Source of the DNA: Dactylosporangium siamense
GTDB taxonomy: Bacteria; Actinomycetota; Actinomycetes; Mycobacteriales; Micromonosporaceae
Reading direction: 5' to 3'
Assembly: GCF_016862795.1 (NCBI RefSeq)
Contig: NZ_BONQ01000107.1
Coordinates: 81,570 to 145,569, forward strand
Length of the DNA stretch: 64,000 bases
The notes below the pieces were generated by a model, which saw nothing but the letters and a program-made list of their open reading frames with translations, did not search any database and was not told the origin of the DNA. Both the position numbers and the translations under genes were made by a program. Positions 1 to 7,494 of this stretch are shown here, piece by piece (position 1 is the stretch's first letter; every line of letters starts with the position of its first letter).

Positions 1-640
1 TGGTGTAGAGCAGCGGGCCGTAGTAGTCGTTCCAGGCGTAGAAGAACTGGAACAATGCTGCGGCGGCGATCCCGGGCCGGGCCATCGGCAGCACCACGCG
101 CAGCAGGGTCCGCCACTCGCCGCAGCCGTCGACCCGGGCCGCGTCGAGGTATTCGCCGGGAATGGTGAGCAGGAACTGCCGCAGCAGGAAGATCGAGAAC
201 GCGTCGCCCAGCAGCATCGGCAGCACCAGGGGCACCAGCGTGCCGGTGAGCCCGACATTTGCCCACATCAGGTACAGCGGCACCGTCGTCACCTGCGGCG
301 GGATCATCATCATGCACACGATCACGACCAGGTAGGCGTTCTGCCCCCGCCAGCGCAGCTTCGCCAGGGCGTACGCGGCGGGGACGCTGGACAGGAGCAT
401 GAACCCGGTCGCGGCCACGGCGTAGATGACGGTGTTGAGCAGGTACCGCGGCAGCGGCGTCTTGCTGAACACGTCGGCGTAGTTGGCGAACCGCCACTGG
501 TGCGGCCAGTACGACGCGGTCAGCGCCTGCGAGTCGGTCATCAGCGAGGTCAGCAGCAGGAAGGCCACGGGCGCGACGAACATGACGCACAGCGCGATCG
601 CGAGGCTGTACCTGGCCGTCCACAACAACCAGCGGTTCAT
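1..640 (-). CDS. Carbohydrate ABC transporter permease, MalG type (partial)
   Basis: Inner-membrane subunit of a binding-protein-dependent sugar importer. Reading leftwards from the ATG at 638-640 the frame stays open to the window edge, so about 213 N-terminal residues are visible and the C-terminus is missing. Several hydrophobic spans are present, and an EAA loop of the form EYLDAARVDGCGEW followed by LP, the contact site for the ATPase, lies near the cut. Its ATG overlaps the stop of the upstream permease by 4 nt (ATGA), implying translational coupling. It is the third gene of a binding protein, MalF-type, MalG-type operon. No ATPase is visible; many actinobacterial sugar importers share one encoded elsewhere. 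The substrate cannot be read from sequence. Confidence 0.9.
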   Translation of the reverse strand, partial: MNRWLLWTARYSLAIALCVMFVAPVAFLLLTSLMTDSQALTASYWPHQWRFANYADVFSKTPLPRYLLNTVIYAVAATGFMLLSSVPAAYALAKLRWRGQNAYLVVIVCMMMIPPQVTTVPLYLMWANVGLTGTLVPLVLPMLLGDAFSIFLLRQFLLTIPGEYLDAARVDGCGEWRTLLRVVLPMARPGIAAAALFQFFYAWNDYYGPLLYT

Positions 641-1548
641 GTCACCTTCAGGGATCGGCGCAGGAGCAGCAGGGAGACGGCGAAGGCGACGAGGAACAGC
701 ACGACCGCCATCGCGTTGGCGTAGCCGAGGGCGCCGTAGCGGAAGCCCACGACGTACAGCCACAGCGGGTAGGTGAACGTGGACCCTTCCGGGTAGCCGA
801 AGGTCGAGGAGATCCCGGCGCCGGTGGTGGCCTGGCCGCTGGCCGCGGACGCGGCGACCGCGGCCTGCGCGAAGTACTGCAGCGTGGTGATGACGCCGAT
901 GACCGCGGTGAACGTGACGACGGGTGCGATGTTCGGCAGGGTCACGGCACGGAACCGCTGCCACGCGTTGGCGCCGTCGATCCGCGCCGCCTCGAGCTGC
1001 GCCTGCGGCACGTCCAGCAGCGCCGCCAGGTACAGCACCATCACGTCGCCGACGGCCCACAGGCACAGCAGCACCAGCGACGGCTTGGACCAGTCGGGGG
1101 AGTTGAACCACAGCGGCCCGTCGATCCCGACCTGCGCCAGCGCCGTGTTGACCGGGCCGACGCCGGGCTTGAGCAGGTAGACGAAGGCGAGGGTGGCGGC
1201 GACGGGCGGGGCGAGCGCCGGCAGGTAGAAGATCGTGCGCACGATCCCCGAACCGCGGCGCAGGCCGGTGAGCAGCATCGCGGTGGCGAGTCCGCCGAGC
1301 ATCCGGGCCGGGACCATGATCACGCACAGCCACAGGGTGTTGGTGGCGGCGCGGGTCAGGAACGGGTCGTCGAACAGGTGCCGGTAGTTGCGCAGCCCGA
1401 CCCATTCCGGGGTGCTGAGCAGGTCGAACTTCGTGAACGAGAAGTAGACCGCGGAGCCCAGCGGGTAGAGGAAGAAGACCACGATGCCGACCGTCGCCGG
1501 CGCCATGAACGAGGCGACGGTCAGCGCGTGGCGGAGCTTGTGGGGCAC
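637..1548 (-). CDS. Carbohydrate ABC transporter permease, MalF type
   Basis: Membrane permease of 303 residues, partner of the following MalG-type subunit. It has about six hydrophobic segments and an EAA loop (LEAARIDGANAWQRF, then TLPNIAP) at about two thirds of its length, typical of the family. I chose the GTG at 1546-1548, giving MPHKLRHALTV, because it lies 1 nt after the stop of the binding-protein gene; the longer frame would overlap that gene and adds an atypical Cys/Trp-rich leader. The end overlaps the next permease by 4 nt. Sugar specificity is unknown, although the adjacent ROK regulator suggests carbohydrate control. Confidence 0.92.
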   Translation of the reverse strand: MPHKLRHALTVASFMAPATVGIVVFFLYPLGSAVYFSFTKFDLLSTPEWVGLRNYRHLFDDPFLTRAATNTLWLCVIMVPARMLGGLATAMLLTGLRRGSGIVRTIFYLPALAPPVAATLAFVYLLKPGVGPVNTALAQVGIDGPLWFNSPDWSKPSLVLLCLWAVGDVMVLYLAALLDVPQAQLEAARIDGANAWQRFRAVTLPNIAPVVTFTAVIGVITTLQYFAQAAVAASAASGQATTGAGISSTFGYPEGSTFTYPLWLYVVGFRYGALGYANAMAVVLFLVAFAVSLLLLRRSLKVT

Positions 1549-1549
1549 G

Positions 1550-2863
1550 CTACCCGCCCAGCTGCAGCAGCGAGTTGACCTGCTTGTCCACATCGGACAG
1601 TCCCTTGCCGAGGTCGGCGGCGCCGCCGCTCTGCCACGTGTCGCAGAACGTCTGGAACGTCTCCTGGTAGGCCGGCCCGGCCGACGACGGCGGCGTGGTG
1701 CTGGTCTTCGGGTGGTTGAAGATGTCCACGAACACCTTGAACTCGGGATCCAGGTGCAGGTCCGGCGAGGCCAGGGCGTCCTTCGTGGTCGGGATGTTCT
1801 TGAGGGTGTTGGCGAGCTTCACGATCGCCTTCGTGTCCGTGGTCAGATACTTGATGAGCTCCCACGCCGCCTCGGGGTTCTTCGCGGTGCGGGAGATGCC
1901 GATGACGTTGCCGGTGACGTAGCCGGAGCCGTACCGGTCCGGGCTCGACGTCGGCATCGGGGCGACCCCGAACTGCAGGTCCGGCGCCTGGTCCTTGGCG
2001 AACGCGATGCGGTACTCGCCGTCGAAGTTCATCGCGACCTGGCCCTTCTGGAAGGCGTTCGCGTCGGAGTACTCGTCGCCCAGGGAGGCGCGGAAGGCCT
2101 CGAGCTTGTCGTAGCCGTACCAGTCGACCAGGTCCTTCTGCCACTTCAGCAACGTCTGCCAGGCGGGGTCGCCGCCGATCGCGGACGTGCCGTCGCCCTT
2201 GAGCCACTGCCCGCCGACCATCGGCCCGAGGTGCGACGGGGCGTTCTCGTAGAAGCCCCACAGCGGCAGGAACCCGGCCACCTGGATGGTGCCGTCGGCG
2301 GAGCGCTTGGTGAGCTTCTTCGCCGCGTCGGCGAACTCATCGAGGGTCTTCGGCGGGCCGGCGATCCCGGCCTCGGCGAACAGCTTCTTGTTGTAGTAGA
2401 GGCCGTACGCGTCGGCGAGGACCGGCATCGCGCACCGCTTGTTCTTGTACTGGGTGTACTCCTTGACGGTCTGCGGGAACCCGTCGAGGGACACCTTGTC
2501 GCGCGTCAGGTACTGCCCGAGGTCCAGCCAGGCGCCGCTGGCGCAGAACTGCCCGACGATGTCGGTGGAGTAGGACAGCCCGACGTCGGGGCCCTGCCCG
2601 CCGCCGATCGCCTGGGTCATCTTCGAGTCGTCCTGGCCGGACTTGACCACGACCTTGATCTTCGGGTGGGACGCCTGGAAGTCCGCGACGACGCCGTCGA
2701 TGGCGGTGGCCTCGCGGTCGGTGAAGAAGTGCCAGAACTCCACGGTGCCGGAGACGTCGGCGCCGGGGTCGGCGATCGGTTTGTCCTTGGGGCCGGGGGT
2801 GCAGGCCGCGGCGAGGAGCGCCACTGCAGTGAGTAATGGGATGAGGGGGACGATGCGACGCAA
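1550..2863 (-). CDS. Extracellular solute-binding lipoprotein, sugar ABC transporter
   Basis: Lipid-anchored binding protein of 437 residues delivering sugar to the two permeases. The N-terminus is a lipoprotein signal: two Arg, a hydrophobic stretch and the lipobox LAAAC at about residue 21. The body has the family 1 pattern, including the VEFWHFFTD opening strand and the NFDGEYRIAF region. The start is TTG at 2861-2863, preceded by a strong AGGAGG site about 9 nt upstream; no better ATG lies before the signal peptide. It is first in the operon and is probably controlled by the ROK repressor encoded upstream in the same direction. Confidence 0.92.
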   Translation of the reverse strand: MRRIVPLIPLLTAVALLAAACTPGPKDKPIADPGADVSGTVEFWHFFTDREATAIDGVVADFQASHPKIKVVVKSGQDDSKMTQAIGGGQGPDVGLSYSTDIVGQFCASGAWLDLGQYLTRDKVSLDGFPQTVKEYTQYKNKRCAMPVLADAYGLYYNKKLFAEAGIAGPPKTLDEFADAAKKLTKRSADGTIQVAGFLPLWGFYENAPSHLGPMVGGQWLKGDGTSAIGGDPAWQTLLKWQKDLVDWYGYDKLEAFRASLGDEYSDANAFQKGQVAMNFDGEYRIAFAKDQAPDLQFGVAPMPTSSPDRYGSGYVTGNVIGISRTAKNPEAAWELIKYLTTDTKAIVKLANTLKNIPTTKDALASPDLHLDPEFKVFVDIFNHPKTSTTPPSSAGPAYQETFQTFCDTWQSGGAADLGKGLSDVDKQVNSLLQLGG

Positions 2864-2947
2864 GGGGGTCCTCCTGGGCGTGCGGAAGTGGCCGGCCTAC
2901 ACATGTATTGACCGACATCACTTGCATGGGGGATTGTGGAGGTAGCA

Positions 2948-2989
2948 CACGGACGTCGGTCGATGCCGCCAGATCGGCCGACGTCCGTG
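2948..2989 (-). terminator. Hairpin downstream of the ROK gene
   Basis: Perfect 12-bp inverted repeat (CACGGACGTCGG at 2948-2959, complement at 2978-2989). It extends inward through one T/G position to CGAT/ATCG, giving a stem of about 17 bp with an 8-nt loop. It starts about 13 nt after the ROK stop and separates that gene from the transport operon. No T-run follows on the minus strand, so it is a GC-type terminator or attenuator rather than a classical one. Confidence 0.6.
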
Positions 2990-3002
2990 GTTCAGGGGGC
3001 GG

Positions 3003-4127
3003 CTATGCGCCCGGTTGCCGCAGGGTGTCCAGCAGGGCCCGGCGCACGGCGGACAGCGCGGCGTCCGCGGCGCCCAGCAGGGGAGCGTCGTCCTCGACGG
3101 TGCTCACGGCGATCTCGGTGTCCAGGGGCGCCGCCCGCGACAGCGCCTTCGCGACCGCCTCGCCGAGCGCGGCCCCGCCGGCCCGGCCGATCTCCCCGCC
3201 GAGCACCACGAGTGGCGGGTCGAGCACCGCGACGATGGCGGCCAGGCCGAGCACGATCCGCTCGGCCAGCTCGCGCAGCAGCGCGGTGTCGGTGAGCGGT
3301 GCCCCTCGCTCCGCCGCGAGGGCGTGCACGGCGTCGCCGCTGACCAGGTCGTGGAAGTCCCGGAAGCCGTCGGCGGCGACCGGCATGTAGCCGATCTCGC
3401 CGGCGCCGCCCCGGGCACCACGCAGTAGCTTCCCGCCGCCGAGGTCGATGGCGAGGCCGAGACCCGCCTCGCCGAGCCACAGCAGCGCGAACCCGTCCGA
3501 GTCGTAGCCCTGCGCGGCGCCGTGGGCGCGTTCGGCGAGTGCGGCGAGGTTGACGTCGTTGTCGACCTCCACCGGCACGCCGGCCGCCGAGGCGAGGTCG
3601 TCGACGAGACCGCGGCGGCTCCAGCCGGGCACGTCGACGTGGTGGATGACCCGGTCCCGGGGGTCGAACGCGCCCGCCACGGCGAGCTGGACGTGGGCGA
3701 CCGGGTCCCGGCCGACGCCGGCCGCCGCGCACAGCGCGTCGATGGTGCCGGTGACGGCGGTGACCGGGTCGGTGTGGGTGAAGTCGACCGGGACGGCGAG
3801 CCTGGCCCGCTGGACGCCGCGCAGGTCGTGCAGCGACGCGGTCAGCGACGGCGCGCCGTCACGCACCGACATGGCGACGGCGTAGGCGGCGTCGGGGTTG
3901 ACCGCGTACACCTCCGCGTTGGGGCCGGGCCGGCCGGTCTCGTGGCCGGCGCCGACGACCAGGTCGGCGTCGGCGAGCCGCTTGACCGCCTCGGAGATCG
4001 TCGGCTTGGACAGTCCGGTGAGGGAGCGCAGCTCGGCGCGCGTGAGCTGGCCGTGGTCGAGCAGGTGCCCGAGCGCGGCCGCCTCGTTGAGCGCCTTGAG
4101 CAGCTTTGAGGATCCGCCCAGCGGCAT
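3003..4127 (-). CDS. ROK-family transcriptional regulator
   Basis: Sugar-responsive repressor of 374 residues. The N-terminal 75 residues form a winged helix (LTRAELRSLTGLSKPTISEA is the helix-turn-helix), followed by a ROK/actin-like ATPase-fold domain. The family's zinc-binding CXCGXXGC motif is not present as such: the region around FRDFHDLVSGDAVHALAAE lacks the cysteines, so this looks like a divergent ROK member that may sense sugar without zinc. It lies upstream of the sugar importer in the same orientation, so regulation of that operon is the simplest inference. The ATG at 4125-4127 directly precedes the winged helix. Confidence 0.92.
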   Translation of the reverse strand: MPLGGSSKLLKALNEAAALGHLLDHGQLTRAELRSLTGLSKPTISEAVKRLADADLVVGAGHETGRPGPNAEVYAVNPDAAYAVAMSVRDGAPSLTASLHDLRGVQRARLAVPVDFTHTDPVTAVTGTIDALCAAAGVGRDPVAHVQLAVAGAFDPRDRVIHHVDVPGWSRRGLVDDLASAAGVPVEVDNDVNLAALAERAHGAAQGYDSDGFALLWLGEAGLGLAIDLGGGKLLRGARGGAGEIGYMPVAADGFRDFHDLVSGDAVHALAAERGAPLTDTALLRELAERIVLGLAAIVAVLDPPLVVLGGEIGRAGGAALGEAVAKALSRAAPLDTEIAVSTVEDDAPLLGAADAALSAVRRALLDTLRQPGA

Positions 4128-4139
4128 TTGCTGTCGCCC

Positions 4140-4170
4140 CCAACTAATAGGCAGATTGACTAACAGTTGG
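4140..4170. promoter_or_regulatory. Candidate operator upstream of the ROK gene
   Basis: The 13-43 bp upstream of the ROK ATG hold an inverted repeat CCAACT (4140-4145) / AGTTGG (4165-4170) and, inside it, two direct ACTAA copies about 17 bp apart. This AT-richer patch stands out in its GC-rich surroundings and is a plausible autoregulatory site. Binding is inference. Confidence 0.4.
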
Positions 4171-4200
4171 TGGAACCGTAGGTGCCCTCAGGCGGTCATG

Positions 4201-4581
4201 TCAACGGCCCGTTCTCCACTGCCGCACGATCTCCTCCGCGTCCAGCGGGGGAAGGATGGTCGCCGGCCCGTCCAGCATCCCGCGCCGGGCCTGCTCGATG
4301 CGGGTGTTCAGGTCCGCGACGACCTTGCGCACCCGTTCCTCGGTCCGCAGCGTCGGCAGCAACGACGGCAGGTCCTCGACCTCGCGGCGCAGCCGCAGCG
4401 TCGGCGGGACCCCACCCGGCAGACCCTCCCGCCGGGCGAGGTCACGGATCCACCAGTCCTCGTCGTAGAGCTCCCCGCGGTCCGGCAGCGGCTTCCCGGC
4501 CCCCGGCAGGTCGTCGAAGGCCCCCGCCTCCTGGGCCTCGCGGATCTGCCGGTCGATGTGCGACTCGTACCAACTCGACAT
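4201..4581 (-). CDS. DUF1992 (DnaJC28-type conserved domain) protein
   Basis: Soluble 126-residue protein that is essentially one DUF1992 domain, with the hallmark opening MSSWYESHIDRQIREAQEAG, then FDDLPGAGKPLP and DEDWWIRDLARREGLP. In eukaryotes the domain occurs in DnaJ-like DNAJC28, but there is no J domain here. The bacterial function is not established. It is divergent from the DedA gene with only 14 bp between the start codons, so both promoters must overlap the partner's coding region or give leaderless messages. Confidence 0.85.
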   Translation of the reverse strand: MSSWYESHIDRQIREAQEAGAFDDLPGAGKPLPDRGELYDEDWWIRDLARREGLPGGVPPTLRLRREVEDLPSLLPTLRTEERVRKVVADLNTRIEQARRGMLDGPATILPPLDAEEIVRQWRTGR

Positions 4582-4595
4582 GATCTCATTGTCCC

Positions 4596-5186
4596 GTGGA
4601 ACAACTGGAGCGCTACGGCTATCCCGCCCTCGCCCTGCTCGTGCTGCTGGAGGGGATCGGCATCCCCACCCCGGCGGTGAGCGTGGTGGTGGCCGCCGCG
4701 GTGCTCGCCGGGCACGGCTCGATGAGCCTGCCGCTGGTCGTCGTGATCACCTTCGCCGCCGCCGTCGCCGGCGACAACCTCGGGTTCTGGCTCGGCCGCC
4801 GGGCCGGCCGCCCGGTGATCCTGCGGTGGGGCCGCCGGGTGGGTCTCACCGAGCCGCGGCTCACCCGCGCCGAGGAGTTCTTCGCCCGCCGCGGCCGCAA
4901 CATCGTCGTCGTGGCCCGGTTCATCGACGGCCTGCGCCAGACCAACGGCCTCATCGCCGGTGCGATCGCCCTGCCCTGGCGCCAGTACGCGGTCCGCGAC
5001 GCGATCGGCGGTGCGCTGTGGACCGCGCTGTGGGTGTCGGTCGGCGCCTTCGCCGGCGGCAACCTCGAGCGGGTCCGGACCTTCGTGCACCGCTACGAGA
5101 CGCCGGCGATCGTGCTGGCCGCGCTGCTCGTGTTGTCGTTTTCGCTGGTGTACGTGTGGCGCCGCCGCCGCCGGGCCGTCCGGTGA
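4596..5186 (+). CDS. DedA family (VTT domain) membrane protein
   Basis: Integral membrane protein of 196 residues in the DedA/SNARE-associated family, linked in other bacteria to lipid flipping and membrane homeostasis. The VTT core includes DNLGFWLGRRAG, then VVARFIDGLRQTNG, matching the conserved ARF...R motif with its two functional arginines, and ends in a hydrophobic helix followed by RRRRRR. The start is GTG at 4596; no Shine-Dalgarno is evident and the divergent neighbour starts 14 bp away, so leaderless translation is likely. Its end lies 6 bp from the convergent lipoprotein gene. Confidence 0.9.
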   Translation: MEQLERYGYPALALLVLLEGIGIPTPAVSVVVAAAVLAGHGSMSLPLVVVITFAAAVAGDNLGFWLGRRAGRPVILRWGRRVGLTEPRLTRAEEFFARRGRNIVVVARFIDGLRQTNGLIAGAIALPWRQYAVRDAIGGALWTALWVSVGAFAGGNLERVRTFVHRYETPAIVLAALLVLSFSLVYVWRRRRRAVR

Positions 5187-5192
5187 CCCGGG

Positions 5193-5822
5193 TCAGCAGG
5201 CGGCGGTGGCCTGCTCGCGGAACGCCTCGAGGGTCATGGCCCGCTCGTCGAGGCTGTGTCCCTTGTGCGTCCACACCTCGCCGTCCTTGAGCCCGTCCAG
5301 GTCGTCGAGGGTGAAGTCGACCCACGTGATGTCGGGTTGGGCGCTGCTGACGTAGGCGGTGTAGCTGCCGGTGGACGAGAGGTGTGGCGGACCGGGGGGC
5401 AGTCCCCAGATCGGTGTGTCCTGCCAGCCCTGCGGGGTGGTGCCGATCTCGATGGTCCACGCCTGGCCGGTGTCGCTGACGTTGGCGACCCGCCAGATGT
5501 CACCCTGGGCGCCGCCGGTCGCAGGCCCGCCGACGGCCCATCCGGCCGGCCACGACCCGCTGGCCCCGCCAGCCGTGCTGGGTGCCGTGCCGCCTGGCGC
5601 CGGTGTCACGGCGGACGGCGGGGCGGACGGCGCCGGTTCCGGCCCGCGCAGGTAGACGCCGTGCACGGTGCCGCCGGGGCACGCCTGGATGTGCAGGATC
5701 GGGCGGCCGGCCGGGTTGCGCCCGACGGCGAGCAGGGGTTCTGAGGGCGGCGAGCACGCCGACAGCCCACCAAGGGCAAGCGCCGCGACGAGCGCGGCTG
5801 CGGGGAGACGGGCGGGGCGCAT
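5193..5822 (-). CDS. Putative lipoprotein, unknown function
   Basis: Predicted lipid-anchored secreted protein of 209 residues. The signal peptide MRPARLPAAALVAALALGG leads to the lipobox LSAC at about residue 25. A Pro/Ala/Ser/Thr-rich spacer (about 60-95) precedes a C-terminal half rich in Trp and Gly (DIWRVANVSDTGQAWTIEIG). The ATG at 5820-5822 puts the signal peptide at the N-terminus; the longer frame adds residues that do not resemble a signal. I do not recognise a family. It is divergent from the chaplin gene with 194 bp between starts. Confidence 0.75.
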   Translation of the reverse strand: MRPARLPAAALVAALALGGLSACSPPSEPLLAVGRNPAGRPILHIQACPGGTVHGVYLRGPEPAPSAPPSAVTPAPGGTAPSTAGGASGSWPAGWAVGGPATGGAQGDIWRVANVSDTGQAWTIEIGTTPQGWQDTPIWGLPPGPPHLSSTGSYTAYVSSAQPDITWVDFTLDDLDGLKDGEVWTHKGHSLDERAMTLEAFREQATAAC

Positions 5823-5887
5823 GGACACGAGTATCGCGAAGATCGGTGGGTGTCGCTGACCCGTTGGCGCCACGCCGGAGCCGGCTA

Positions 5888-5919
5888 CATTACGTAACCT
5901 TGCGGGTGCATTGCGTGAC
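5888..5919. promoter_or_regulatory. Direct repeat in the lipoprotein/chaplin divergent region
   Basis: CATTACGTAAC (5888-5898) is repeated as CATTGCGTGAC (5909-5919), identical at 9 of 11 positions and with 21 bp between start points, about two helical turns. Such phasing is typical of paired activator or repressor sites. It lies about 98 bp before the chaplin ATG. The binding protein is unknown. Confidence 0.35.
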
Positions 5920-6016
5920 TGTTTTTCGTGAAATATCCGTCCAGGACTCGCATTTCGGGTTAAGTGGGGGTCGCGACGGACGTTCACCGTCGATCACTCG
6001 TCGAAAGGTCGTCATC

Positions 6017-6604
6017 ATGAATCGCTGGCTCATCCGGTCGGTGCAGATCGCCGCGCTGTCCTTGGGTGGCCTCGCGCTCACCGGCACCGCCGCCCACGCC
6101 GACTGGGTCAGCGGGCCCAATGTCGGGTTCGGCAACGGCAACCAGTCCTCGACCACGGTCCAGGTGCCGGTGAACATCTGCGGCAACGCAGTGGCGATCG
6201 TCGGCTTCGCGAACGCCAACTGCTCCGGTGGCGCCTACGCCTACAACGGCGACGGCGGCAGCTGGAGCGGTGCCGGGAACTCCAACGGCAACGGCAATGG
6301 CAACGCGAACGCCACCAGCCACAAGAAGAAGAAGCACAAGAAGCACAGCGCCAACAGCAACTCGTACGGCAACAACAACTCGTACGACGACAACAACTCG
6401 TACTACCACAACAACTCGTACGGCAACGGCAACGGCAGCAACGGTGGCGGCGGCGCGTACGCGTACAACAGCAACGGCGGCAACTGGACCACGGGCTACA
6501 ACGTCGGTTTCGGCAACGGCAACCAGTCCTCGAACACCTTCCAGATGCCGATCAACGTGTCGTGCAACTCGGTCGCCGTGATCGGGTTCGCGTCCAGCTG
6601 CTGA
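6017..6604 (+). CDS. Two-domain chaplin-like surface protein
   Basis: Secreted 195-residue protein with a Sec signal peptide (cleavage near AHA-DW, residue 32) and two chaplin domains, at about 33-73 and 150-195. Each repeats the pattern VGFGNGNQSS, VQVPVN/MPINVS, then two cysteines flanking an AVAIVGFA-type hydrophobic core. Chaplins form amyloid surfactant fibrils on aerial hyphae and spores. Between the domains lie an Asn/Gly-rich tract, a basic block (HKKKKHKKH) and four NNSY-type repeats, unlike classical chaplins. There is no LPXTG sorting signal or C-terminal anchor, unlike the long two-domain chaplins of Streptomyces. The ATG at 6017 follows a GAAAGG site. Confidence 0.9.
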   Translation: MNRWLIRSVQIAALSLGGLALTGTAAHADWVSGPNVGFGNGNQSSTTVQVPVNICGNAVAIVGFANANCSGGAYAYNGDGGSWSGAGNSNGNGNGNANATSHKKKKHKKHSANSNSYGNNNSYDDNNSYYHNNSYGNGNGSNGGGGAYAYNSNGGNWTTGYNVGFGNGNQSSNTFQMPINVSCNSVAVIGFASSC

Positions 6605-6648
6605 CCCGGCAGCTGAGACGCAGAGGCACCGCCTGCCTCGCCTCGTAG

Positions 6649-6706
6649 AGCGTTGGCCGATGTCCGCGGCTGGATCAGCCCTCCCCGCGGTACACCGGCC
6701 AACGCT
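6649..6706 (+). terminator. Long hairpin downstream of the chaplin gene
   Basis: AGCGTTGGCCG (6649-6659) pairs perfectly with CGGCCAACGCT (6696-6706). Inner complementarity, CCGCGG with CCGCGG, extends the structure, and a T-rich run (TTCT...CTTTTCC) follows. It lies 45 bp after the stop, consistent with a rho-independent terminator. Confidence 0.7.
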
Positions 6707-6765
6707 TTCTGGGCTTTTCCAGGGCTTTCTAGGGCTCTCTAGTGGATCAGCGGCGCCGCTGTCCC

Positions 6766-6817
6766 GTGATCCGGAAGACCTTGTGTACTCCTGGGTGGTC
6801 AAGGTCTTCCGGATCAC
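6766..6817 (+). repeat. Repeated intergenic hairpin element, copy 1
   Basis: Arms of 18 bp with perfect complementarity (GTGATCCGGAAGACCTTG at 6766-6783; partner at 6800-6817) flank a 16-nt loop containing CCTGGGTGGT. A near-identical unit lies at 9407-9456. It sits between the chaplin terminator and the end of the convergent acidic-protein gene. The conserved loop and arms mark a dispersed repeat, REP-like or terminator-like. Confidence 0.8.
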
Positions 6818-6892
6818 GACGAAGCCGGCCAGCTGCGGGGCTGACCGGCTTCGGGGTGAGGCGCTGAGACGGAGGTGCTTAGTTGGAGGCGC

Positions 6893-7300
6893 TTAGTTGG
6901 AGGCGACGCCGAGCTCGCCGGCACCACCGGTGTGCAGCTCCGTGGCGGAGGCGAACGACGTGTCCAGCTGGTGCTGGAGCGCGTCGAGCTGGCCGAACTC
7001 CGACGAGCTCGCGGACTCGGAGCCCTCGGCGGCGAAGATGTGGTCGGTCTCGGCCTCGTTGTGGTCGTACGAGGTGAAGTCCGACTCCTCGTAGTGCGCA
7101 CCCGACGGGTTGGTGTACTCCACGTGGTGGCCCTGGTCGAAGCTGGTGGACTCGGCCGAGGCGTGGTCCTGCTCGAAGACGCCGAACTGCGAGTCGTAGT
7201 TGTTCTCGCTGCCCTCGACCTGGTGGAGCTGGTCCAGCGACTCGTGCTCCTGACCCGCCTCGACGTGGCCGTAGTCGGCGCCGGTGTCGAAGTCGCTCAT
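6893..7300 (-). CDS. Acidic low-complexity protein, unknown function
   Basis: Soluble 135-residue protein very rich in Asp, Glu, Ser, His and Gln (MSDFDTGADYGHVEAGQEHE at the start). It has no signal peptide, membrane span or recognised domain and is likely disordered and strongly negative. The ATG at 7300 follows a GAGGGGGAA ribosome site. Its tail is encoded within a tandem duplication of GCTTAGTTGGAGGCG (around 6878-6903) that contains the stop codon. It resembles in style, not alignably, the Asp/His-rich protein at 51771-52568. Confidence 0.7.
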   Translation of the reverse strand: MSDFDTGADYGHVEAGQEHESLDQLHQVEGSENNYDSQFGVFEQDHASAESTSFDQGHHVEYTNPSGAHYEESDFTSYDHNEAETDHIFAAEGSESASSSEFGQLDALQHQLDTSFASATELHTGGAGELGVASN

Positions 7301-7494
7301 GGGTGTTCCCCCTCAGTTGCTAACGCTTGGTGACAACTCGACGGTACGTGCTGTTCAACAACCGGGTATCCCCCGAACGTGCCACCGTGCCAAGCTGGTC
7401 GAACCGTCCGGTATGTGAATCCGTGGGGCAAGCGCGCCGATGACGCCGGCGGGTGATCGTGCCGTGACGATGCATCGATGTCCGCCCGTGGTGT

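Noticed and set aside
1484..2836. A 450-codon plus-strand frame over the binding-protein gene
   Set aside because: Val/Arg/Gly-rich shadow of the minus-strand binding-protein gene, which carries the lipobox and family motifs.
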